From Dasysyrphus tricinctus (taxonomy: Eukaryota > Arthropoda > Insecta > Diptera > Syrphidae), in contig OY992532.1 of the NCBI GenBank assembly GCA_963921185.1, positions 145,353,459-145,417,458 of the forward strand: 64,000 bases of DNA. Direction: 5' to 3'. The notes beneath the pieces are model-generated. The model was given only the letters and a program-made list of their open reading frames with translations, was not told the DNA's origin and ran no database searches. Positions within the stretch are counted from its first letter, which is position 1. Each line of letters starts with the position of its first letter. Below are positions 12,249-23,153 of this stretch, piece by piece. Position numbers and translations under genes: made by a program.

Positions 12249-13536
12249 CTGGGTGATTCCATAGAAAACGACCCTTTACGAAAAATCACAAAATATGACT
12301 TAGAATTGAAAAAACGACCGTTAGACGGTTTTAAAAGACTGCATGTTTCATTTTAAAAGTGAAATTATCAATAATTTTTCTTATCGCCGCTAATTTCGCA
12401 GCTCGAACCACTTTGCAAAATAGGTCTCCAAAAGTCACTTTTTGTTATCAGAAGCTCAAAACCCTATTTTCAATAATTAATTGTTTCAAAATTTGAGAAC
12501 TGGTGGTTATTTGCCCCTATGAAAACTCTAAGCACGTTTTCGTGTCATTTAATTATTCAATAGTAAATACAATTTTAGTTTTTAGGCAGTTGATTCATAA
12601 AGTGGTTAGTGTCACGCCCGTAACAAAAAAAAATTATGTTTCATTACTAGAAGAAAAAAATTTGTTTCAATGTGATAATTTGGGGAAAAAAGGAGAATAC
12701 TATGATCTACTGTCAGACAAAATTTCAAGACGTTGAAATTAATACTGACCGCGTATTTAAAATTTTAAGCCTATGTCACACCCGTAACAGGTTGGCATTT
12801 CAAATCATAATCTTTCTGTTTTTCAACTCAATTTTAGTTTTGTTGCTTTTAGATATGAAATTCATGACGTAGGGATATAATTCTAAGAAAATCTACTTTA
12901 AATATGATTTGAATCGGCTTTAAGTGAAAGATTTCCCTATTTTAAAAGAAAATGGAAAAATTCTCATTGAAGTGACAAAACTATTCACTTTTCAGTGAGA
13001 AAAACTTCATTTTTCTAGAAAAAGTGTTTCTGATATCATGTGAAAATTGATTATACATCGATGACAACAATTTCCCGTCAAAATATAGTATATTATATTG
13101 TTTTAAGGCATACAAATCATGCTCGGTCACACCCGTAACGATGACCTGTCACACCCGTGACGTTTTCAATTAGAAATTTTGTATAGTTTTTCGTAGTTTT
13201 GGTTCTCATTTCTTAACTGAAACTGAAGATCAACTATCTAGGTAAATATTTGCAAAAGAATGATACAAACTTTTCAAGCAATATTTTACACCACATGGAA
13301 ATTAGATATCTTAATCGCAAATCAGCAGTTTTCTAAGGTCACACCCGTAACGCAACCAAATTGCATCCTATAACTGAACCACTAATTTTTCATACTTTAG
13401 TATACTATTTTTTTAAAAGGGCTTCAGGTGTCCTATAGAATAGTAAAGTAATTATTTATAAATTGGGAATAGTATGTGAATAATTAATAAAATATGGAGT
13501 CTCACTGTCACACCCGTAACGATGGAAACACCCACC
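12249..13536. mobile_element. Putative TIR element rich in TCACACCCGTAACG
   Basis: The left side reads CCTGGGTGATTCCATAG and the right side CGATGGAAACACCCACC, imperfect inverted ends about 1.29 kb apart. Six copies of GTCACACCCGTAACG or one-base variants lie at 12611, 12775, 13126, 13148, 13338 and 13507, all in the plus direction. Repeated short motifs of this kind are typical of transposase-binding subterminal repeats, but here they are spread through the right two thirds. No coding frame. Confidence 0.45.
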
Positions 13537-14229
13537 TACCAAAAGATATGCCTACCCATACCTAAACCTACCCCTAATTTTGCATTAATAACTTTAACAA
13601 AAAAAGCTAGGTACCATTTTCTTGATAAATAACAGATACCTATAGGTAATTGTTTCTACTTTCGTAACCTAGGTTGGTAGGTAGGTACTTACCTATTTTA
13701 GTTCGCTTCAGGTCAAACGCAACAAATTGTGACAAATATAGGTACCTACCTACAATTTCTTTCATTTGACCTGTAGCGCACTCAACTACATATTATTAAA
13801 ATACCTACCTACCTATTAAAAGAGATCCTACCTTTATCTAACCCACCCGCCAATTTAGCATAAGAACTTTAATTAAAATATCTACCTATTCATAGCAACC
13901 TGTCCTCAAAATAAATAATAATACAAAATCCCTACCTACTTACCTATCAATAATAATCTAGCAAAAAAAACTTTCATTCAAATATGAATGTAGGTAGCAA
14001 AAGATATACATACCTATAACTACCCACCCTTGCACAACAGATCTTGCAAAAAAACATTCCAAGCAAAATATCATACCTATAACTAGCTGAAGATATACAT
14101 TATGCCTACGATCGCAATCTTTCAAAGTTCAATTGAATTAAAATACCTACCAAGAGATACATATATGTATATGCAATTATGCATACTCTTGAAATCTTGT
14201 AAGAAAATATCGCCAAATACATACATAAG
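13537..14229. other. CCTACC-rich low-complexity stretch
   Basis: Dominated by TACCTACCTA/TAGGTAGGTA words with ATACATA runs; no gene seen. Probably decayed simple repeat. Confidence 0.6.
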
Positions 14230-14744
14230 CCTCGTACGCAGATCGAGCTAAAATTTCGCTCCCATACAAAATTCTCTCCAAAATTTAGCCAAGCTAAAAT
14301 TTAGCCAAACATTTTAGCCGAGAAGTACGCAGCTCCAGCTAAAAAATCAAATTTTCGTTTCTTACTGAACGCACTCATCTGTCAAAATTTAGCGCGTGAA
14401 ATAATTGTTCGGCACATTAATTCTCGAGCTAAATTGTGACAGGTTCATTTATTTGTGAGATTATGTGAGCTTTACATTGCGAAAATGAAAATTGAGACCG
14501 AGAAATATTCAAGGACAAACGATTTAGCAATTCTAAAAGGAAAAATCTATTTTATTTGATTATTTTAATGTGAAATATTGAAAGAAAATTCTTTGAAATT
14601 ATTGAATAAAATTTCTTTTCAGAGAACAGATGTTTTTTGTAATGTATTCTCCACAAAAATCTTGTCAAAATTTAGCTAGGATTTTAGCTGGTGTTTGGAG
14701 AGAAATGTGGGAGTGGAATTTTAGCTCGATCTGCGTACTAGGCT
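14230..14744. mobile_element. 515-bp MITE, AGCCT(A/C)GTACGC family 1
   Basis: Left end AGCCTCGTACGCAGATCG and right end its near-exact complement give ~37-bp TIRs; ATA flanks both sides (14227-14229, 14745-14747). The terminal 12 bases are shared with the element at 24867-25345, though the interiors differ. Several TTTAGC/GCTAAA words occur inside. Confidence 0.8.
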
Positions 14745-14747
14745 ATA

Positions 14748-15125
14748 CCTACCAAAAGTTATATGACTATCTTCAAAATCTTGCCATCAAACTGCAACTT
14801 CATTACAAAAACAAAACCTACCCTCAGCCTCAATATTAAAATAAAATACACCTATGGTTATACCTACCCACATATACTTTTGTTCTCACATTCAACAAAA
14901 ACAACTGGATACATACAAATTTAGTCCTAATAAAAAAACAAATAACCTTGTATTCAAAGAAGAGACATTTCACACACAAACAGCTTTGACTACTTCTTCC
15001 ATTCTTAAATGCTTGGCGTTGTAGACTTGCATGGCATGCAAGTCTCCATTGCCATGCCTTGCATGCAAGTCTCCGAAAGTCGAAAGTAGCGCCCCCACTA
15101 GAGCTGTTGTTCTACTATTTGAATT
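14748..15125. other. Right subterminal region of the 12.9-kb element
   Basis: No gene. Positions about 15025-15075 hold a cluster of GACTTGCATGGCATGCAAGTC-like palindromic words, ending GCAAGTCTCC; one GCAAGTCTCC is also found near the left end (2371-2380). Confidence 0.55.
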
Positions 15126-15168
15126 GCCACCATGATAGTACTATGGTTTAGATATACAAAGGAAATAC

Positions 15169-15705
15169 AAACCCTTAAAGTTTCTTTAGCTGAAAATGAA
15201 AAGAAAGTTGAATCCTTTGACAAATACATCAGAAGAAAACAACCTCATTTTTCAAGGATTTGGAAGGCAAAATATCGATAAGCAAAATATATGGGATCTG
15301 TGCAAAAATATACTTGGAATCCGAGATAAAATGGAAATAATTAGAATAGTTCAAATCGGTAAAAAAGATCAGCCCAGTTATTTAGTAGCGTTTCAAAATC
15401 AAGCAGCAGTAACTGAAATTCTCAGAAATACAACAAAGCTGGCAGATACCTCATATGGAATAAAGCGAGACTTAACAAAAATGGAGCGTTACAAGCAAAA
15501 TGTTCTTCTACGGATACGAAGAGACCTGAAAAAGATTGACCGTACCAAGGACATTAAATTCAAGGGAAATCACTTAGAGATAAATGGAAAATCTTTTACG
15601 TTAGCGGAAGGAGAATTAAAATGTGGAGATAGAGCCGCAAAGGAGATTTTGGAAGAAATGTATGGAAAAGACCTTTCCTACATAGATCTAAGTTTTAATA
15701 ACCAT
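15169..15705 (+). pseudogene. Retrotransposon ORF1, C-terminal part
   Basis: Continuation of the ORF1 interrupted at 2265. From 15196 the 170-codon frame shows NLIFQGF followed by a K/R-rich RRM-like and C-terminal domain (LRIRRDLKKID, GDRAAKEILEEMYG), the layout of L1-type ORF1 RNA-binding proteins. A one-base shift near 15234-15240 separates the coiled-coil frame before it from the RRM-like frame after it. ORF2 begins about 57 bases after the stop. Confidence 0.7.
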
Positions 15706-15762
15706 TAGCAAATAGAAGTCTGTCGCGATGTTAGATTAAGTAGAAATAATAATGTAAATGAA

Positions 15763-18700
15763 TTGAAAAAAATTAATAAATATAATATCAAAATAATCTC
15801 ATATAATGTACATGGTTTAGGCAACAAAATTCTATATCCAAGTCTCTTTAAATATATATGTGATCATGAAATATTCTTCTTATACGAGACTTTTTTAATG
15901 GAAAATTTTGAAAGGTATGAAAATTTTTTTAAAGGGTTTAATTTGCTATGGATTCCAGCCGTAAAAAGAGCTTGATACGGAAGGGCAAGTGGAGGGGCAC
16001 TATATGGAATTAAATCAAATGTAGAAATCAAAGCAGAATTCGTTAAAAAGATGGAAAGAGACCTTGTTCATATAGTAACTGAATGTCAAAACTTCTACAT
16101 TATACCGGTATATCTTAACTGCAACAGATGGGAGGAGGACTTTCAAAGCTTGAACAACTATCTACAAGAAGGCAATATACAAAACTTCGTGGCCATAGGA
16201 GATTTCAACGCCAGAATAGGGGAAAACCAAGTTGTACCAAATGAAATCATAGCTCTTAATAGCCAGGTAACTTACAATAGAAAATCAGAGGACAAGGTAA
16301 TAAATGGCAAAGGAAAACGGCTATTAGAATCATGTGAAGATTTTGGTTTGACCATCCTTAATGGGCGAACCGAAGATGATGCGGACGGAAATTTCACATT
16401 TATTGAAAAAATTGGCTCATCTACAATTGATCTCTGCTGTGTAACCTACGATATGATAAACCATATCCAAGGTTTTAAAGTCGAAAATCAGATATACTCA
16501 GACCACATGCCCATTATACTTGAACTGGAACTCAAATACAACCATCAAAACACCGTTGAGATGAAACTGTTACCTAAACTAAATACGATGGAACGAAAAC
16601 TTAGGAAATATGTATAGACAAAACCTGCATGAATGCATCATTAGTTCGGAGATTGAAGAATGGACTGGCAAAAATATAACGGATGCTATTAAGTTTGCAG
16701 CAGGGAATCAGGTTCACACCCAAAGAATTGAAGGCAAAGAAAAATGGTACGATGGAGCATGCGATCGAGCTAGGAAAAAATCCTTCTTTTGGCTTAAAAA
16801 GCTGCGAGGAAACAATTCACCGATCATAAAAGATATCTATCTTCAATCCAATAGACAGTATAAGGAAATTTGTAAAAGAAAGAAAAAAGAATACTATGAA
16901 GCAATCGGTCAAAAACTAAAAGAAGTGAAAAGTACCCAAGAATGGTGGAATTTGGCAAAAGAACTCAAGTCAGTCAGTTTTGTAAAGGGAAACACAATAG
17001 CAAGTGCTATTTTGAAGGACTACTTTTATGGGCTACTTAATCCAATGATGAGTGTCATTCAGGTTGAGGATATAGCGCCAGCCGTAAGTAATCCTCTGCT
17101 TGATGGAGTCATATCGAGTTCAGAAATATGGGATTTCCTTAACAACACAAAAACAAACAAAGCACCAGGATATGATAGAATACCTTATGAGTTCTTCAAA
17201 TACGCGCCAGATTCAGCCATTGACTTAATGGCAAAGGCTTTCAATCGGATGCTGACATCTGGAAAAGTGGAACCAGCGTCTAAAAAATCACTGATATTTC
17301 CCATTTACAAAAAAGGAGATCGAAACTTAGTGCAAAATTACAGAGGGATATCCTTTATGGATTGCATTGCAAAAACTTTCGCTGGAGTCCTATTGAAGAG
17401 GCTGCAAAAGTGGGAAAGAGAGTATGGCATTCTAAACGAGTACCAGGCAGGATTTAGGGAAGGCTATAGTACGACAGATAACCTCTTTAATCTTTTCAAT
17501 ATCGTGAAACTAAAAATGCATGAAAATAAGAAAGTTTACTCCTTTTTCATTGATTTTAGAGCCGCTTTTGATTATATTGACCGCAAAGCCCTTTTATATA
17601 AACATCAAAAAGTAGGAATAACAGAAAAAATAATCAAAATTATAAAAGACCTTTATGAGGATACCGAGTCAGCTGTCTGGGATGGTGAAAAACTTTCCGA
17701 ATGGTTTAAAACTTCAATGGGTGTTAAGCAAGAATGTTTGCTCAGCCCACTCTTCTTTGCCTTATACATTAATGATTTGCATGAGTATGTTGGTGGTGGA
17801 ATAAATGTCAACGGTATGGTGGTACGTCTACTCATGTATGCAGATGATATCGTGCTGCTGGCCGACAGCGCAGAGGTTCTCCAAAGAATGATAAATAAGA
17901 TCGCCGAGTACTGTCAACGCTGGAATTTATTAATCAATCTCGACAAATCCAAGATTGTTGTTTTCCGAAAAAGAGGGGGGCGGCTTAGTTCACAGGAATG
18001 CTGGAAGCTTAACAACGAAACCATAGAGATTGTCAACAAATATAAATACCGTGGAGTGTGGCTGACCCCTGGATTATGCCTAACGGAGCATTTTAAGGAA
18101 AGAACGAAACTGGCTAGACAGAGTCTTAACTTTTCATGGAATAAATTCATTGCGAGTACGGATGTTAAACTCTCTTCGAAGATGGAAATTTTTAGTGCTG
18201 TGACCAGAGCCATCATATCATATGGAGCACAAGTGTGGGGTCACTCAAAATATGAAGAGTTGGAAAAGATGCAGAGGTACTTCTATAAAAAAGTTCTTGG
18301 GTTGCCAACAATAACTCCAAATTATATTCTTACGCTGGAATGCAAAATTAAACCGATTTTTGAATACACAATAAGATGTCACATGAACTATATTGGAAAA
18401 GTCTTAAATACTTATGATGACACCCGGCTACCGAAACTGTTAGCCAAAAATGTGATTGAAAAAAAGATATATTGGTTTCAATGCTGGGAAGATAATTTAA
18501 ATCTAGTTGAAATCGGTAATTTAGAGGAGCTGGTATCAAACAGAATTAATTTTAATAGTGTTGTTGGGGATATATCAGAAAGAATCATCCAAGAAGATAG
18601 TCGAGAAGCACTACAGAGAGCACATCTCACCAGATCACATAGCCTATACAACTTACTTGACTACAATGTTGGTAGAAACTATGTTGGCGATGATTTAAAA

Positions 18701-19009
18701 ACCTCAAAGATCCGATGGATTCTTAAAGCAAGAGCAGGCCTCTTAAAGCTTAATGGAACGGTAAGATCATCGGTTGAAAATGTTAACTGCTCGCTCTGCA
18801 ATATGAACGAAGTCGAGACACTTATGCACTTTATGGGAATTTGTCCAATACTCAGGGGGATACGCAGAGATTGTTTTGGCAGCGCATCACTGGACGAGGA
18901 GATGGTGGTAAATTTGTTAAATGGAGAAACGGACTGGAGTAATCTTGTTCTATATTTACAAATGGCACTCAAATATCGACAGGAGCTGACTGATGAATTC
19001 AACTTTTAA
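15763..19009 (+). pseudogene. Retrotransposon ORF2: AP endonuclease and reverse transcriptase
   Basis: 15763-16617 encodes an AP-type endonuclease (KIISYNVHGLG, GDFNARIGENQ, TFIEKIGSSTIDL, SDHMPI). 16610-19009 encodes 799 residues of reverse transcriptase: fingers motif APGYDRIPYEF, YKKGDRNLVQNYRGI, FFIDFRAAFD, GVKQECLLSPLFF (about residue 370) and the catalytic MYADD (about 408). It ends with a Cys/His motif CSLCNMNEVETLMHFMGIC near residue 726. Two lesions are visible: an in-frame TGA at 15973-15975 and a one-base shift at about 16607-16612. No RNase H domain was recognised. So few lesions suggest a fairly recent death. Confidence 0.85.
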
Positions 19010-19251
19010 AAATTGAATAGCAATAGAAATAATTATTAATAAACGCAAAAAATAGTTAATAAATATTAATACATAACAATAAATAAAATCTAGGGAATGT
19101 ATGGAATAGTTACTTGATCGCGACAGACGACGAAAGTCATTGTTGTATTTTATGTTTTTGAAAATAACACAATGTAAATTGCTTTCTTACTTTTAAAAAT
19201 ATTAAAAAAATGTTATAATTTATATAAAAATAATGAATTGAATGAATAAAC

Positions 19252-19254
19252 ATA

Positions 19255-19292
<38 letters not shown>
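19252..19292 (+). repeat. (ACT)n tail of the non-LTR retrotransposon
   Basis: About 14 ACT triplets directly before the right target duplication at 19293-19304; a simple-repeat tail, not poly(A). Confidence 0.9.
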
Positions 19293-19293
<1 letters not shown>

Positions 19294-19304
19294 GAGGGAA
19301 ATAA
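19293..19304. repeat. Right target-site duplication TGAGGGAAATAA
   Basis: Matches 1588-1599 exactly. Confidence 0.85.
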
Positions 19305-19765
19305 TATAGCTATATAATAAAACACGCCTATTGCACGAGTTTCTTGAACTGGGATGCTTTCGTATATGCATTTTTCGATGATTGCCTGCACAGAAAATAT
19401 TTACAATTATATATTACTATATTTAAGAAATACCTATTCACAAAAATATTAATTTTTAACTTCTATTTACTAACATTCTGAAAAAAAACTTCTCGACGGA
19501 ATCTATTCGCAAACACATTTGATGTCGAATGATAATTTGCGATTTGGAGTTGTTTTGGCATTTACTTTCGAGATAGGTAGTTCCCTGATTATGCGAAAGT
19601 TTAGTTGGCATTACTACAGCTTTTCGATTATCGTATATTAAAGCGTTCTTAAAGAATTACATAGTTCCGATTTTGCGAATTCAAACATTTTTATAATAGA
19701 ATCGAATTACATAGTTGGGCCCCTGGGGTGTTCTTAAGTAGTAGTTGTCAGTGTTGGTTTTGGCC
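19305..19765. other. Spacer, no gene seen
   Basis: AT-rich with several CGAATT and TTGCGAA words; no ORF or clear repeat. Confidence 0.5.
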
Positions 19766-19769
19766 GGTA

Positions 19770-19905
19770 TAGGTTTATAGACAGACAGGAAGGTGGAAAC
19801 CCCACCCACAAACTATCCGGAGAGGATTTGAACCTGGTTTTATTTATCACGTTAGGATAGGGTTAACGTCGACTATTTACCGAGCGAGAAAATAATAATT
19901 TTGCG
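19770..19905 (-). mobile_element. tRNA-derived SINE fragment
   Basis: On the minus strand a B box GGTTCAAATCC (19824-19834) lies downstream of an A-box-like TAAATAGTCGACG. Between them TATC-CTAACGT-GATA forms an anticodon-like stem and 7-base loop with AAC in the anticodon position, as in tRNA-Val. The T stem is imperfect, so this is a SINE head rather than a tRNA gene. Confidence 0.5.
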
Positions 19906-20049
19906 TAGCAGCAGAAATAAATAAAAAAAAAAAAACAATTAGCGCGTGAAGTTGTTATTCGAGGAGGACGCGATCTAAACTTAAAATTGAACTTGAAAAA
20001 CTATGAGGAGGACGCGAGACAGGTAGAACAAAATAGGAAAGGGATAAAG

Positions 20050-20391
20050 GTATTTATTTATTTATTTATTTATTTATTCATTCATCTACCAGATATTATA
20101 TCTTACAGACTACTAACAATATTTAAAGTAAAATTAAAGTTAATTCAATAAATATAATATTTTAGTTTTATATATTACAGTCTATTCATTGATAAATCAA
20201 TTTCATAACAAAAATTATTATAGAGTCTTATACACCTAGTGAATGATTCATTTAGTCCATAATTAGACCTATGGCTAGGGTTATTTAAAAAATGACGCTG
20301 GCGCATTCTCCTTTCTGGTACATATATTTCAAAGATTTGAACAATTGCTGGACTTTTGATTTGAAAACTATAATCACAATCGCCACTAATA
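20050..20391 (-). pseudogene. CR1/Jockey-like RT C-terminus with (ATAA)n tail, 5'-truncated
   Basis: On the minus strand the frame reads PERRMRQRHFLNNPSHRSNYGLN and on to ...RCIRLYNNF, the usual C-terminal block of Jockey/CR1-like reverse transcriptases. The AT-rich 3' end closes with an (ATAA)n tail at 20050-20080. Everything 5' of this block is missing, as in typical aborted insertions. It abuts the Penelope fragment at about 20392. Confidence 0.7.
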
Positions 20392-20930
20392 ATGGATATG
20401 ATAAACAAATTTTGCATAACATATCTACTAAGGAAAAAATCGAAAAAAGCAGCTATTCAATCCATTTTCCCAGCCGAAAAAGAGAACGATCTCATACAAT
20501 GGAGAAAAATTCCTTTCATGAAAGGTATATCTGAGAATCTCATCGAACCTTTCAAAAAAGCTAATATTAGACTAGCTTACTTCAATGATTCAACGCTTAA
20601 AAATGCTCTATGCAACAAAATCCTGCCAAAAACGAACAAATTAAAGAAAAGCGGTCTTTACAAAATTACCTGTAATGATTGTGATGGCGTCTACATCGGA
20701 AAAACATCGAGAAACCTGGAAAAATGATTCGGTGAGCATAAGAGCTGTATCTCATCTTGACCCTGGGCTTTCTCAACATCTGCGTGATACGGGTCATGTT
20801 TGCTCTACAGATAACATCGAGTTACTCCATAATTTAAAATCTGGACGAGTATTAGATAAGTTCGAAATTTTCGAAACTGAAATCAGAAGGTGTACTACGC
20901 AACAGTCAAATTGACTTGACGAATAATAGC
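20392..20930 (+). pseudogene. Penelope-like element: RT end plus GIY-YIG endonuclease
   Basis: The first frame (to 20727) carries the end of the RT thumb and linker (IPFMKGISENLIEPF, then ILPKTNKLKKSG) and then GLYKITCNDCDGVYIGKT, the GIY-YIG nuclease start with its Cys pair. A frameshift near 20725 moves the rest of the nuclease to another frame (SQHLRDTGHVC, LDKFEIFETEI), up to about 20914. The GIY-YIG domain joined to an RT is diagnostic of Penelope-like elements. The 5' portion of RT is absent. A hammerhead-like motif follows 120 bases downstream. Confidence 0.85.
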
Positions 20931-21038
20931 CTTTTGCTTATTAAAATGTAGTTTATATATATATGTTTATATTTTAGTTTATATACTTTTTACTTAGATG
21001 TGAGCTTTTTCACTCAGTATTTTACAAGCAATATTAGT

Positions 21039-21076
21039 TCCCTGATGATGTCTATGGGACGAAACGCGTCGGATTG
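21039..21076 (+). ncRNA. Minimal type I hammerhead-ribozyme-like motif of the Penelope-like element
   Basis: Conserved core CTGATGA at 21042-21048, a short stem II (GTC/GAC around a UAUGG loop, 21050-21060), GAAA at 21061-21064, a very short stem III (AC/GT around GC) and a GTC cleavage triplet ending at 21070. TCC before the core (21039-21041) pairs with GGA after the cleavage site (21071-21073). Minimal type I hammerheads with 1-3-bp stem III are known from Penelope-like elements. One unpaired base lies between the core and stem II, and stem I is short, so activity is uncertain. Confidence 0.65.
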
Positions 21077-21136
21077 TTGTTTTATACAAAAATAAAGTTA
21101 AATTTTATCAAAAATTATTGTGGATCTTTTATTAAC

Positions 21137-21371
21137 GGGAGAGTAACGAGATCCCGCATCACAGAATCCCGCGGCACAAAATCCCGCCGATTACAAATAC
21201 ACAAATATCCTAGCCGGCGCTAACCCCAATACTAATCGGCGGGATTTTGAATACTTTTTTAAACATTACTTTTGGAAGAATATCGTTGGTGATTTGCAAT
21301 TAAGTATTATTTTTGGAATTTAATATATTTTTGAGAGAATAGAATTTTACGCGGGATTTCGTTACTCTCCC
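21137..21371. mobile_element. 235-bp MITE with GGGAGAGTAACGAG ends
   Basis: GGGAGAGTAACGAGATCCCGC (21137) is mirrored by its complement with two changes ending at 21371. Inner GGCGGGATTTTG/CAAAATCCCGCC words extend the symmetry. No target duplication identified. Confidence 0.7.
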
Positions 21372-21469
21372 AATTTGGTTTTCAATTTTGGCGGGAGATT
21401 TCGTTAGTCTCACGATTGTAATTGGTTTTAAATAGGTATTTTGGGTTTGGATGACGGAGTGACGTCTAA

Positions 21470-21625
21470 ACCTGGACAGATGTGGGTCTAGATCTGGACA
21501 GAGGTGGGTCTGGATTCTGGACAGAGGTGGGATTTTTGTTTTTTTCGGTTCGGGTGATGGGGTACGGTGTTCTAAACGTGGACAGAGGTGTGTCTGGATT
21601 TTGGACAGTGGTGGGATTTTTTTGT
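21470..21625. repeat. TGGACAGAGGTGGG short tandem repeats
   Basis: Five imperfect copies of TGGACAGAGGTGGGTCTGG-like units at uneven spacing. Confidence 0.7.
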
Positions 21626-21682
21626 TGAAAAAATTATATTAAAATATAAACTTTTTCGACTTTTTTTTTGAAAAATTTTGAA

Positions 21683-23153
21683 AAAACCAACTAGTCCAGT
21701 AACTATATACATTAGACCTTGCGTCAGGTCCGGTAGTTCTGATTTTTTGCTGAGTTGTTTATGATGTTGGCCTAGTAATAAATCCGATTTTTCGACCTCG
21801 AGCGACGAACGCAACATTGGTAAAAATCCAAAAAACAGCGAATTTTTCGCGGTTTTTTCACTTATTGGCCATTTTAACCATTACGCCTTAATTTTCGAAT
21901 AAAACATTGCTCTACGAATTCAACCTGACTAAATTTTCTTCAATTTGAGTCCAAAGCTGGTTTTGTAGACATAACAGTTTACAAGGGACGGCTTTTCAAA
22001 ATGTAGCAATAAAACATTTAAAACAAGTAGTATGTATATAAAAAGTATAATAACAAAAACATGGTCTTTGACATATACTGCATCAAAGCAATAGAGGGTG
22101 TAGATTGGGCAAAAAGAAGAAAACAATAGTACTGGATTCGGGGTATATATCCCCTCGTTTAGGCGGGAGGGGCAATTTTTAGAAAAGTTGACTTCAAAGA
22201 GAAAAATAACTTTAAAAAAAACAATGGTAATATCTGGACAAAAATCCATTGCTCATAGCCCTCCCACCCCGAAGAAAAAGGATACTATACTGAAAACAGT
22301 GAAGTTGATCATGTTAATTTCAGTTTTCGCAAAAACTAGAAGTCATTTTAGCATTTGGTTTTCAGTTTTTAACTAAAAATTAATAAGGGCATTGAAAATC
22401 AAAAACAAAAATAGAACTTAATACCTACTATAAAATAAAAAAAAAAAATAGATTAACAAAAAAATATCGTCTTTTTCTCAAAATTTTGAGTTTGAAAGTA
22501 AATTTTTCAAAAACTATCAGCTAAAAAAACTTTATTTAAAAATAAAATTAAAGAATGGATTTCTGGCTTTAAGATGAGCAATGGTTTTTCGTCCAGATAT
22601 TACCATTGTTTTTTTAAAGTTATTTTTCTCTTTGAAGTCAACTTTTCTAAAAATTGCCCCTCCCGCCTAAACGGGGGGATATATACCCCAAATCCAGTAC
22701 TACTGTTTTCTTCTTTTGGCCCAATCTACACGCTCTATTGCTTTGATGCAGTATATGTCAAAGACCATGTTTTTGTTATTATACTTTTTATAAACTTCTT
22801 GTTGTCTTAAATTTTTTATTGCTACATTTTGAAAAGCCTTCCCTTGTAAACTGTTATGTCTACAGAACCGGCTTTGGACTCAAATTGAAGAAAATTTAGT
22901 CAGGTTGAATTCGTAGAGCAATGTTTTATTCGAAAATTAAGGCGTAATGGTTAAAATGGCCAATAAGTGAAAAAACCGCGAAAAATTCGCTGTTTTTTGG
23001 ATTTTTACCAATGTTGCGTTCGGCGCTCGAGGTCGAAAAATCGGATTTATTACTAGGCCAACATCATAAACAACTCCGCAAAAAATCAGAACTACCGGAC
23101 CTGACGCAAGGTCTCAGTCCTATGAAACTACAAGGTTACTGGACTAAACCTTT
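21683..23153. repeat. 1.47-kb inverted repeat, ~575-bp arms
   Basis: Left arm 21683-22257 and right arm 22574-23153 are reverse complements with few changes (for example CTTGCGTCAGGTCCGG and its complement). The loop is ~316 bp. Open frames on opposite strands at 21929-22249 and 22574-22810 give nearly the same peptide only because of this symmetry. A foldback transposon or two head-to-head insertions are both possible. Confidence 0.88.

Larger units (their letters stand above)
2266..15161. mobile_element. 12,896-bp TIR element inserted in retrotransposon ORF1
   Basis: The left end 2266-2301 begins CTTTGTATATCTAAAT and the right end 15126-15161 is its reverse complement, 35 of 36 bases matching. 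GAAATAC stands at 2259-2265 and again at 15162-15168, a 7-bp target duplication (a 5-bp AAATA duplication with one extra TIR base is equally possible). Removing the segment rejoins the ORF1 coding context. Subterminal GCAAGTCTCC-type motifs lie at both ends (about 2371-2380; 15025-15075). No transposase is visible: the ORFs inside are all under 85 codons. The interior is made of nested MITEs, a foldback and a 3.07-kb tandem duplication. Duplication size would fit P/1360-like or Transib-like transposases, but nothing else assigns it. Confidence 0.85.
1600..19292 (+). mobile_element. Non-LTR retrotransposon (APE endonuclease type), split by a 12.9-kb insertion
   Basis: The 12-bp string TGAGGGAAATAA occurs at 1588-1599 and again at 19293-19304, directly after an (ACT)n tail, which marks a target-site duplication of one insertion. 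Inside are a coiled-coil/RRM-like ORF1 and an ORF2 with AP-type endonuclease, reverse transcriptase and a C-terminal Cys/His motif. The 5' start at about 1600 is set by the duplication, so the copy may be near full length: roughly 4.8 kb after removing the insertion 2266-15161. The simple-repeat tail resembles the trinucleotide tails of I-like elements; the ORF1 type is also seen in L1-like lineages. Clade not assigned. Confidence 0.85.

Noticed and set aside
12611..13521. Repeated TCACACCCGTAACG as a CRISPR-like array
   Set aside because: Spacing is irregular, spacers are not of uniform length, and the sequence is a eukaryotic nuclear genome.
18679..19002. 107-codon minus-strand frame over the RT
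   Set aside because: Shadow of ORF2; no independent motif or start context.
21929..22249. 106-codon minus-strand frame nearly repeated on the plus strand at 22574
   Set aside because: The similarity follows from the inverted repeat; composition is not protein-like and one arm lacks the full frame.
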